From: Acidobacteriota bacterium
GTDB taxonomy: Bacteria; Acidobacteriota; Terriglobia; Terriglobales; Acidobacteriaceae
NCBI GenBank assembly: GCA_013289765.1
Contig: JABCZI010000015.1
Span: 1 to 64,000 of the forward strand
Direction: 5' to 3'
Length of the DNA stretch: 64,000 nt
Below the pieces are notes generated by a model, which searched no databases, had not been told where the DNA came from, and worked only from the letters and a program-made list of their open reading frames with translations. A program made the position numbers and the translations under genes. Positions 16,450 through 23,709 of the stretch are shown here, in pieces; the stretch's first letter is position 1, and each line of letters begins with the position of its first letter.

Positions 16450-18738
16450 CTAGTTATCAGTCGATGCGTCGGAGCACAAATCTCCGGCGACGTCAGTCAA
16501 TGCATTCGCTCGTTTCAATTGCTTCGGACTGCCGCGATCGGAATCGAGCACTGCCAAAAAATCGTTCCGCAAAACTAATAACGGAGCTTGGCGAATTCCA
16601 TCCTGAAATTCCGCAACCGCGGACAGCGCCGCCTTCTTGCACAGGCTTTCAATGTCGGCGCCGGTAAATCCTTCAGTACGATTGGCGAAGTCCTCGAAAT
16701 CGACATCGGACGCCAACGGTACGCGTTGACAGCAAAGCCGCATGATGGCCGCGCGATCGGCGGCGCCGGGCTTAGCGAATGGAAGGATGTAGTCGAAGCG
16801 TCCACTTCGCAGCAACGCCGGTTCGATCCGCTCGGGACGATTGGTAGCCGCTAGCAGGATCACGCCTTTCACGTCGCGCAAGTTGTCAATCTCGCGCAGA
16901 AGTTGGCTGAGAATTCGTTGATAGATGTCGGTACCGAACTGATCGGCACCGAACCTCGGCGCGATCGCATCAATCGTGTCGAAGAACAGAATGCATGGAG
17001 CCGTTCTTCTCGCTTTCTTGAAAACCTCACGCAACGCTCGCTCGGATTCGCCCAACCACTTCGAGTAGAGTTGCGGACCATCAATAGCGATGAGCGGAAT
17101 TTGTTTTTCACCGGCCAGCGCTCGCGCCATGGCGGTCTTCCCGGTGCCCGAAGGTCCAGCCAGCAAGATCCCGCGCGGCGGTGTCAGCCCAACTTGCTCG
17201 TAAAGATCGTCGTGCACGTGCGAGTGCTCAACGACCATATCGAGCAACCGCTTCACTTCATTGAGACCGGCGAGCGATACGAAGGTCGAGCTGCTCTTTT
17301 CAATAAAGAATTCACGAGTCGCGCTCGGTTCAACTTCTTTCAAACCCGCGAGAAAGTCCTCTCGCGTAACTTGAAGCTTGTCCAGGTCAGCGGATGCCGC
17401 GCCGTCGGTTTCAAGGGGGAAGGCTGAAAGAAAACCGCGCAACGCAATCATTCCAACTTCCTGGCACAAGGCTTCAAGGTCCGCGCCGACGAAGCCATGC
17501 GAATGCTCGGCAATCTCGCGAAGGTCGACGTCACGCGCCAACGGCATGGCGCGCGTATGAATCCTCAATATCTGCAATCGTGCCTGGCTATTCGGAACAC
17601 CGATTTCGATTTCGCGATCGAACCGGCCGGGACGCCGCAGCGCCGGATCAAGAACTTCCGGGATATTGGTCGCGCCAATGACGATAACCTGGCCGCGCGC
17701 GACAAAACCATCCATCAAGCTGAGAAGCTGTGCCACGACACGCTTTTCGACTTCGCCCGTTACCTCGGCCCGCTTGGGAGCCACGGCGTCGATCTCGTCG
17801 ATAAAGAGGATGGCGGGCGCGTGCCGCGCCGCTTCCTCGAACACTTCGCGAAGTTTGGCCTCGCTCTCGCCGTAAAACTTTCGCATAATTTCGGGGCCGT
17901 TCAGGTGAATAAAGTGCACGCGGCTCTCGGCCGCGACGGCGCGGGCCAGCAGAGTCTTGCCCGTGCCCGGTGGGCCATACAACAGCACGCCCTTGGGCGC
18001 GAGAATTCCCAAGCGCTCGAAGATTCGCGAATATTTCAGAGGCAGTTCGACGATTTCACGCACCCTCGCAACTTCCCGTTCCAAACCGCCGATATCTTCG
18101 TAAGATACGGAGGGCGCGCGAGCGGCAGTCTGCTCGCCTTCCACCACGCGAATGTCAGTGCGCTTCCCAATCACGACGGCTCCCGAGGGAATCGTGCGCA
18201 CGACCTGGAAGTTCACCGCCTTCGCGAATGTCGGTACACGCACTACGCAGCCGGTCGTAACTGGAACGCCGATGAGATCCTCGAGCATCCGGTCGGGTGC
18301 AATAGTCGCGGGAGCAGCGCCGATCCACAATGGCGCGAAACGAACTGCCACAGCCTCCTGGCGCTCGATGGTGGCAACGGTAACCTGCTCTTGTAAGCCC
18401 GCGCCACAGTTGCTCCGGCACGTGCCATCGATCTGGATCATGCCTTCATGTCCATCATCCGAAAGTTCGGCGCGGCCAACAGCGATTGTGCTCCCCGTAA
18501 TTTTGACCACATCACCCGTGTGAGCGCCGAGCCGCCGCAGGTCAGCGGGTGCAAGGCGTGCGATCGCATGCCCAACATCCTCGACCCGCGCTTCCGCAAC
18601 GCGCAGAGTCAGAGTTGCCGTTTGCGATGAGGAAGTTTCCGTCATGATCTGAGTTGCAAACCGCTCCTGGCCGGCTACCCCTTCGAAGGGCGTCACCTTC
18701 TGCTGCTCCATATGAACCGGCTCATTAATAAGCGTCAC
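16450..18738 (-). CDS. CDC48/VAT-like double AAA+ ATPase
   Basis: The 762-residue protein has a CDC48 N-domain (about 40-205, with MIQIDGTCRSNCGAG) and two AAA+ modules. D1 is complete: Walker A GPPGTGKT 255-262, Walker B LFIDEID with Glu315, and RRPGRFDRE. D2 has Walker A GPSGTGKT 528-535, but its Walker B reads LFFDTID, with Thr588 replacing the catalytic glutamate. D2 should therefore bind but hardly hydrolyse ATP. The GTG start is 3 bp after the FadR-like stop, so translation is coupled. A segregase or remodelling role for the oxidoreductase is inferred from its place in the operon only. Confidence 0.88.
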   Translation of the reverse strand: MTLINEPVHMEQQKVTPFEGVAGQERFATQIMTETSSSQTATLTLRVAEARVEDVGHAIARLAPADLRRLGAHTGDVVKITGSTIAVGRAELSDDGHEGMIQIDGTCRSNCGAGLQEQVTVATIERQEAVAVRFAPLWIGAAPATIAPDRMLEDLIGVPVTTGCVVRVPTFAKAVNFQVVRTIPSGAVVIGKRTDIRVVEGEQTAARAPSVSYEDIGGLEREVARVREIVELPLKYSRIFERLGILAPKGVLLYGPPGTGKTLLARAVAAESRVHFIHLNGPEIMRKFYGESEAKLREVFEEAARHAPAILFIDEIDAVAPKRAEVTGEVEKRVVAQLLSLMDGFVARGQVIVIGATNIPEVLDPALRRPGRFDREIEIGVPNSQARLQILRIHTRAMPLARDVDLREIAEHSHGFVGADLEALCQEVGMIALRGFLSAFPLETDGAASADLDKLQVTREDFLAGLKEVEPSATREFFIEKSSSTFVSLAGLNEVKRLLDMVVEHSHVHDDLYEQVGLTPPRGILLAGPSGTGKTAMARALAGEKQIPLIAIDGPQLYSKWLGESERALREVFKKARRTAPCILFFDTIDAIAPRFGADQFGTDIYQRILSQLLREIDNLRDVKGVILLAATNRPERIEPALLRSGRFDYILPFAKPGAADRAAIMRLCCQRVPLASDVDFEDFANRTEGFTGADIESLCKKAALSAVAEFQDGIRQAPLLVLRNDFLAVLDSDRGSPKQLKRANALTDVAGDLCSDASTDN

Positions 18739-18741
18739 CTG

Positions 18742-19449
18742 TCAAAACTTGTTCAGTACGATTTCTTCCACATCCTCAAGGTGGCGGCGCATCGCGTTCT
18801 TGGCGGCCTCCGCATCGTGACGCTTGATGGCAGCCAGAATCCGCCGATGCCCGGTGAGCGATTTCTGCGGCCGTCCCTCTACCTGCAAAGAACGCGCTCG
18901 CGTGTCGCGCAGCAAATCCATCAGAACGTCGATCACTTTAAGCACCACGCTGTTATCGGAGGCCAAGGCAACGCTGTAATGGAACTCCGAATCCTCAGCG
19001 ACAGCGGCGTCTCCCTGACGCTGCCTCTCTTCTTGCCGCCGCAGAATGTCCTCCATCTCGATAAGTTCCTCGGGAGAAGCGTGGGTAGCAGCGCGCGCGG
19101 CTAGCGGCGGTTCGAGCATCTTGCGAAAATCCAGAAGTTCGCCGACTAACTCCTTGCGCCGCTTCAGCGCGTTCGCAAATGGATTGGCCAACGTTTCAGT
19201 TGACGTTTGGCGGACGATTGTCCCAGTTCCCTGCCGCGCTTCCACAAGACCCAACAATTCGAGGCTCCGAATCGCATCCCGAATGGAGCCGCGGCTCACC
19301 CGAAGCATTTCGGCCAAGTCGCGTTCCGAAGGCAGCTTGTCACCCGGTTGAAGCTTCTTTAAAATCAGGCGTTCGATTTGTTTGGCGACCTCTTCGTAGA
19401 GGCGATTCCGCCGCACAACCTCGAATTCGGGTTTGGTTGCAGTTGTCAT
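18742..19449 (-). CDS. FadR-family (GntR/FCD) transcriptional regulator of the oxalate operon
   Basis: The 235-residue protein has an N-terminal winged helix-turn-helix (LPSERDLAEMLRVSRGSIRD, roughly 39-70). The C-terminal FCD domain has the metal-ligand type positions EFHYSVALASDN and LTGHRRILAAI, then RRHLEDVEE. FCD sensors bind small carboxylates. The frame is open to 19614, but the family start is the ATG at 19449. The gene heads its own operon, and a TGGTCC-N7-GGACCA palindrome lies 10 bp upstream. A matching site controls the oxalate carrier gene. Oxalate or a derivative as inducer is inference. Confidence 0.86.
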   Translation of the reverse strand: MTTATKPEFEVVRRNRLYEEVAKQIERLILKKLQPGDKLPSERDLAEMLRVSRGSIRDAIRSLELLGLVEARQGTGTIVRQTSTETLANPFANALKRRKELVGELLDFRKMLEPPLAARAATHASPEELIEMEDILRRQEERQRQGDAAVAEDSEFHYSVALASDNSVVLKVIDVLMDLLRDTRARSLQVEGRPQKSLTGHRRILAAIKRHDAEAAKNAMRRHLEDVEEIVLNKF

Positions 19450-19458
19450 TTCCGCCAG

Positions 19459-19477
19459 TGGTCCGATAAGTGGACCA
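19459..19477 (-). promoter_or_regulatory. FadR-type operator of the oxalate oxidoreductase operon
   Basis: TGGTCC-GATAAGT-GGACCA is a perfect 6-bp inverted repeat with a 7-bp spacer, 12 bp downstream of the -10 box and just before the regulator start codon. It matches the site at 9407-9425 at 16 of 19 bases and has the same placement, which suggests autorepression and a shared regulon. Confidence 0.75.
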
Positions 19478-19489
19478 GCCAACGAGGGA

Positions 19490-19519
19490 AGTATACTCCG
19501 CATGTCAAGATGGGGACAA
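19490..19519 (-). promoter_or_regulatory. Promoter of the oxalate oxidoreductase operon
   Basis: On the minus strand TTGTCC (19514-19519) and TATACT (19490-19495) are 18 bp apart, followed by a probable start near 19483 and then the operator. A TTGACA within the spacer stands too close to the -10 box to be used with it. Confidence 0.6.
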
Positions 19520-19795
19520 ATGCTCTCTGTGCAAAAATAGAGAACACTTTTAGGTGGGGCTTTCCGCATACCGCAGCCACGTCTTTCCTTCGATATTCGC
19601 TCCGTTATTTCCAAACAGGGAGTAGCCGACGACCTCGCAGCATCGTTTTCCGGTGTCCTGAATCGCTTTCAGTAGCTCTCGTTATCTGATACTGTTTTTG
19701 AGTCCATCGAAAATAGGATTTTGCGTGACACGCGGATTACCGCACGCAGTGTTTTCGATTGAATATTTTGCTGGCGTGAGCCGAAGGATAATCGC

Positions 19796-20965
19796 TTGAT
19801 TGTTGGAGTTCCGAAGGAAAGCTATCCGGGAGAGCGGAGGGTCGCGTTGGTTCCCGCGGTGATCCCTGCACTCGCCAAAGCGGGACTGGAAGTCGTCGTC
19901 GAGTCCGGAGCGGGCGAGCAGGCCGGGTATCCCGATCACCTTTATGTGGAGAAGGGCGGAAAGATTCTTTCCGATCGCACCGCCGTGTTTGGCTCCGCTG
20001 ACATTATCGTGCAAGTGTTGTGCTACGGCTCGAATGACGTAACTGGCAAAGCCGATCTTCCTCTTTTGCGCCGCGATCAGTTGCTGGTGGGTTTCTTGCG
20101 TCCTTTCGGTTCTGCGGAAGTAATACAACAGATTGCCGCGGCGGGCGTGACTGCTTTCTCTGTCGAACTGGTGCCCCGCACCACGCGCGCACAAAGTATG
20201 GATGCGCTTTCTTCCATGGGGACGATTTGCGGGTACAAAGCGGTTTTGATTGCGGCAGATACCTCCATCAGAATCTTTCCAATGATGACGACGGCCGCCG
20301 GCACCATCACACCCGCTCGTGTATTTGTTATCGGCGCAGGAGTCGCGGGATTGCAGGCCATTTCTACCGCGCGCAGACTGGGTGCGGTCGCGTCCGCGTA
20401 TGACATGCGCGCCGCTTCCAAAGAGCAGGTGCAGAGCCTGGGGGGTCGCTTCGTCGAATTGCCCATTGAAGCGCAGAATGCCCAGGACGCGCGAGGATAC
20501 GGCACCGCCCAGGATGAAACCTTCTACGCCCGGCAGCGTGAACTGCTGACCCGCGTGGTGGCCGAGAGCGATGTTGTTATTACTGCTGCGGTGATTCCCG
20601 GCAAGAAGTCGCCGGTGTTAATCACGGCCGACATGGTCAAGGGAATGGCGCCCGGTTCCGTGATTGTCGACCTCGCATCCGAGCGCGGCGGAAACTGCGA
20701 ACTCACCCGGGTCGGCGAAACGGTGCAAGAGCACGGCGTCACGATCATCGGCGCTATCAATCTGGCGAGCAGTGTTCCGTACCATGCGAGCCAGATGTAC
20801 GCCCGCAATGTGGCCACGTTTCTCGCGTACATGGTGAAAGACGGCAAGCTACAACTCAACCCGCAGGATGAGATTATCCGCGAGACGATGGTGACGCGCG
20901 ACGGAGAGACGGTAAACGCGAGGGTGCGGGAGTTCTACAAGCTGCCGGCATTGACGGCTGTATGA
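19796..20965 (+). CDS. pntAa: NAD(P) transhydrogenase alpha subunit, NAD-binding part
   Basis: The 389-residue protein is domain I of proton-translocating transhydrogenase. It has the N-terminal GVPKESYPGERRVALVP, which is shared with alanine dehydrogenase, and the Rossmann motif VIGAGVAGLQA near 175. The start is TTG (19796) after AAGGAT. As in many bacteria, the alpha chain is split: this soluble part is followed by a separate membrane part at 21096. With PntB it uses the proton gradient to move hydride from NADH to NADP+. Its position directly beyond the oxalate operon fits a need to turn oxalate-derived NADH into NADPH. Confidence 0.93.
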   Translation: MIVGVPKESYPGERRVALVPAVIPALAKAGLEVVVESGAGEQAGYPDHLYVEKGGKILSDRTAVFGSADIIVQVLCYGSNDVTGKADLPLLRRDQLLVGFLRPFGSAEVIQQIAAAGVTAFSVELVPRTTRAQSMDALSSMGTICGYKAVLIAADTSIRIFPMMTTAAGTITPARVFVIGAGVAGLQAISTARRLGAVASAYDMRAASKEQVQSLGGRFVELPIEAQNAQDARGYGTAQDETFYARQRELLTRVVAESDVVITAAVIPGKKSPVLITADMVKGMAPGSVIVDLASERGGNCELTRVGETVQEHGVTIIGAINLASSVPYHASQMYARNVATFLAYMVKDGKLQLNPQDEIIRETMVTRDGETVNARVREFYKLPALTAV

Positions 20966-21095
20966 AGAGTCGTGGTTGGCTGTTGCGTGAAGATTCAGAC
21001 CAGCCGTGCCAACATCAAGATTCGTATCAGGGTACGGCTTCAGCCGTACCAAAAAGCACCACAAAGAAGCCGGGCTTTAGGCCCCGAGGTCATAG

Positions 21096-21389
21096 ATGAA
21101 TTCCACATTGATCGACTCGCTGTTCATCTTCATGCTGGCCTGCTTTATTGGTTTTGAAGTCATCCGCCATGTTTCCCCTCTGCTGCACACGCCTTTGATG
21201 TCGCTGACTAACGCACTCGACGCCATCGCTGTCGTGGGAGCCATCGTAATGGTGGGCGAGCGCAAGAGCGAGTTTGCGACAGTGCTGGGCGTGATCGCGA
21301 TTGTGGCCGCCACCAGCAATGTCGTAGGCGGATTCTTTATTACCGACCGCATGTTGAAGATGTTCAAGAGCAGTCGTCCGACCAAGTAA
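21096..21389 (+). CDS. pntAb: NAD(P) transhydrogenase alpha subunit, membrane part
   Basis: The 97-residue protein has three hydrophobic helices and corresponds to the C-terminal membrane segment of PntA (domain IIa), with the conserved SLTNALDAIAVVGAIVM. It lies 130 bp after pntAa and 28 bp before pntB, in the usual split order. The 130-bp gap before it contains no gene. Confidence 0.92.
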   Translation: MNSTLIDSLFIFMLACFIGFEVIRHVSPLLHTPLMSLTNALDAIAVVGAIVMVGERKSEFATVLGVIAIVAATSNVVGGFFITDRMLKMFKSSRPTK

Positions 21390-21417
21390 TCTCCGCGAGA
21401 GTCTGATTGAGCCAACC

Positions 21418-22809
21418 ATGAACGAGTTCGCCGGAAGCCAGCACGTCATCGAATTTATCTACCTCGTCGCCAGCGCCCTTTTTATTCTTTCGCTGAAGTG
21501 GATGAGTTCGCCGGCCACGGCGCGCCATGGCATTTGGGCCGGTGAAATTGGCATGGTGCTGGCCATCGCGGGCACCCTGCTGCATCATGGGATCGTAGAT
21601 TACAAGTGGATTGCAGTCGGTCTCGTACTGGGCAGCGGCATTGGTATTCCGCTCGGCATGGTGCAGATGACAGCCGTCCCGCAGCGGACCGCGCTTAGCC
21701 ACGCCTTCGGCGCGCTGTGCGTCACGTTAGTAGGCACGGCCGAATTTTACTTGCGGACGCCGAACGTCCCGAAGTTCATGATGTCAGTGCTCTCGATGGA
21801 AGTCATTCTTGGAGGGCTGACGTTTACCGGCAGTTTGATGGCAGCAGGAAAACTGCAGGAAATTCTGCCGCAGCGCCCTATCACTTATAAGGGACAGAAC
21901 CTCGTCAACTTCCTGCTGTTTGGCGTGGCCGTGGCCAGCGCGGTTTACCTGGTCGTGCATCCGGAAGCGAAACAGCTCTTTTCGCTAATCGTCGGCGTAT
22001 CGCTGCTGTTCGGCGTGCTGCTTGTAATTCCAATCGGCGGCGCTGACATGCCGACCGTGATCTCGCTGTTAAATGGTTATGCCGGATTGTCGGCAGCCGC
22101 GATGGGATTCGTGCTGCAAAATAAGCTGTTGATCATCGCCGGAGCGCTCGATGGATCCTCCGGACTTATCCTTTCGGTCATCATGTCGAAGGCCATGAAC
22201 CGCTCCTTCACCAACGTTTTGTTTGGTGCGTTCGGACAGGTTCAAGCGGCCGCGGCGGGCGCGGAAGAAGCCCGGCCGGTGCATAGCGCCACGGCCGAAG
22301 AAGCGGCTGCCATTCTCTCCGCCGCAAATAAAGTGGTGATCGTTCCCGGCTATGGAATGGCTGTCGCTCAGGCGCAGCACAAAGTGCGCGAACTGTATGA
22401 CATCCTCACCAAGAAGGGCGTCGACGTTCGCTTCGCTATCCATCCTGTCGCGGGCCGCATGCCCGGCCATATGAACGTGCTGCTCGCCGAAGCCGACATT
22501 CCTTACGACCGGCTCATCGAAATGGATGAGATCAACGGCGACTTCCCGCAAACCGACGTTGCTCTCGTGATCGGCGCCAACGACGTGACCAACCCCGCGG
22601 CCCGCTCCGACTCGACGAGTCCTATCTTCGGCATGCCCATCCTCGATGTCGATAAAGCCCATACCGTGATGGTGATCAAGCGCGGCATGAGCCCGGGCTT
22701 TGCCGGCATCGACAACCCGCTCTACTACCTCCCTAACACCCTGATGCTTTTCGGCGACGCCAAGCAGTTTGTCGGAGCGATTGTTAGGGAGTTGAGCGGC
22801 GGGCACTGA
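21418..22809 (+). CDS. pntB: NAD(P) transhydrogenase beta subunit
   Basis: The 463-residue protein has about eight or nine membrane helices in the first 260 residues (domain IIb, with SHAFGALCVTLVGTAEF and MPTVISLLNGYAGLSAAAMG). The NADP(H)-binding domain III follows, with VVIVPGYGMAVAQAQ, FAIHPVAGRMPGHMNVLLAEA and GANDVTNPAA. All hallmark segments are intact. The complex should be functional with the two upstream alpha parts, and the ATG at 21418 follows a short gap. Confidence 0.94.
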   Translation: MNEFAGSQHVIEFIYLVASALFILSLKWMSSPATARHGIWAGEIGMVLAIAGTLLHHGIVDYKWIAVGLVLGSGIGIPLGMVQMTAVPQRTALSHAFGALCVTLVGTAEFYLRTPNVPKFMMSVLSMEVILGGLTFTGSLMAAGKLQEILPQRPITYKGQNLVNFLLFGVAVASAVYLVVHPEAKQLFSLIVGVSLLFGVLLVIPIGGADMPTVISLLNGYAGLSAAAMGFVLQNKLLIIAGALDGSSGLILSVIMSKAMNRSFTNVLFGAFGQVQAAAAGAEEARPVHSATAEEAAAILSAANKVVIVPGYGMAVAQAQHKVRELYDILTKKGVDVRFAIHPVAGRMPGHMNVLLAEADIPYDRLIEMDEINGDFPQTDVALVIGANDVTNPAARSDSTSPIFGMPILDVDKAHTVMVIKRGMSPGFAGIDNPLYYLPNTLMLFGDAKQFVGAIVRELSGGH

Positions 22810-22825
22810 GCGACGATTCGGCGTC

Positions 22826-22863
22826 TGATATCATTATATCATCCTGTGTGATATCATGATATC
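22826..22863. promoter_or_regulatory. Operator of the FitAB-like toxin-antitoxin pair
   Basis: Repeated palindromic TGATATCA boxes occur at 22826-22833 and 22849-22856, with a further TGATATC at 22857-22863. TGATAT-CATT-ATATCA forms one complete palindrome. It lies immediately upstream of the antitoxin start, the expected place for autorepression by a ribbon-helix-helix FitA-FitB complex. Confidence 0.7.
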
Positions 22864-22884
22864 GTAGTGTTTAGAGGCAGGAAC

Positions 22885-23133
22885 ATGGCTCAGCTGCTGG
22901 TTCGCAATATTGAGAATGGGGTGAAGGCGCGTCTCCAGCGCCGCGCCCGCCGCAACGGCCGAAGCATGGAAGAAGAAGTGCGCGATATTCTGCGTGCCGC
23001 TGTGCATAAAGAAGAAAGCACGCCCACCGGCGGTCTCGGAACGGAAATTTCGAAAATCTTCGCCAAGCACGGGCTTGATTCTCCAATTCCAGAATTACGC
23101 TTCGAGATAAAGCCTCCTTCTTTCGAGGAATGA
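22885..23133 (+). CDS. FitA-like ribbon-helix-helix antitoxin
   Basis: The 82-residue protein begins MAQLLVRNIENGVKARL, the typical FitA/Arc-type ribbon-helix-helix start, followed by RRNGRSMEEEVRDILRAAV. The acidic and proline-rich C-terminus should wrap the toxin. An upstream GTG at 22867 would add six residues. The ATG at 22885 fits the family and follows GGCAGGA closely. Its stop overlaps the toxin ATG in an ATGA arrangement. Confidence 0.85.
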   Translation: MAQLLVRNIENGVKARLQRRARRNGRSMEEEVRDILRAAVHKEESTPTGGLGTEISKIFAKHGLDSPIPELRFEIKPPSFEE

Positions 23134-23552
23134 TCATTCTCGACACAAACGTGCTCTCGGAGCTTATGCTGCGTGCGCCGGATGAGAGAGTGCTGGCTTG
23201 GCTTGACCAACAGCCTCGATCGTCAATCTGGACGACGTCCATAACGGTCTTTGAAGTTCGTTTCGGGTTGGAGATCATGCCGATCGGGAAACGACGGATC
23301 GCTCTCATTCAAGACTTCGAAAAGGTTCTACACAGCATTGATCGCCGCATCGTATCCTTTGATACCGAAGCTGCAGAATGCGCAAGCGCGTTAATGGCTT
23401 CTCGAAAACTGCAAGGCCGTCCTCGCGAGGGTCGCGACACCATGATTGCTGGTATCGTTCTCGCTCGTCATGCCACTCTAGCAACGCGCAATGTTTCGCA
23501 CTTCGATGATGTCTCGGCCAGCCTGATCGATCCGTGGGACGCGGGCATTTGA
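23130..23552 (+). CDS. FitB/VapC-like PIN-domain toxin
   Basis: The 140-residue PIN nuclease has the acidic residues of the active site: Asp5 in ILDTNVLSEL, Glu42 in TVFEVRFG, the Asp of GRDTMIAG and the later Asp in NVSHFDD. PIN toxins cut tRNA or rRNA when released from the antitoxin. It is translationally coupled to the antitoxin. The layout and the TNVLSE start resemble FitB more than the shorter VapC group. Confidence 0.88.
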   Translation: MIILDTNVLSELMLRAPDERVLAWLDQQPRSSIWTTSITVFEVRFGLEIMPIGKRRIALIQDFEKVLHSIDRRIVSFDTEAAECASALMASRKLQGRPREGRDTMIAGIVLARHATLATRNVSHFDDVSASLIDPWDAGI

Positions 23553-23709
23553 CGGATGTGGTACGAACCGGCCAGCGTGATATTCTATTAACTCCAGCTG
23601 CGTACCGTTTTTGGCGGAAATTCCCCGCAGTTTCATAGAAAAGCTTCCAGAAGAAAGCTTCCTGAGTGAGCTTCCCTGAAGAAGCCCAGAAGAAGAGAAA
23701 CTACAAATC

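Larger units (their letters stand above)
19450..19795. other. Divergent control region between the oxalate operon and pntAa
   Basis: About 346 bp without a gene. It holds the operator and promoter of the minus-strand operon at its left side. The right part (about 19560-19795) should hold the promoter for the transhydrogenase genes, but no clear -35/-10 pair was found. Confidence 0.6.

Noticed and set aside
19501-19510. TTGACA as the -35 box of the oxalate operon
   Set aside because: It stands only 7 bp from the TATACT box; TTGTCC at 18 bp is the workable partner.
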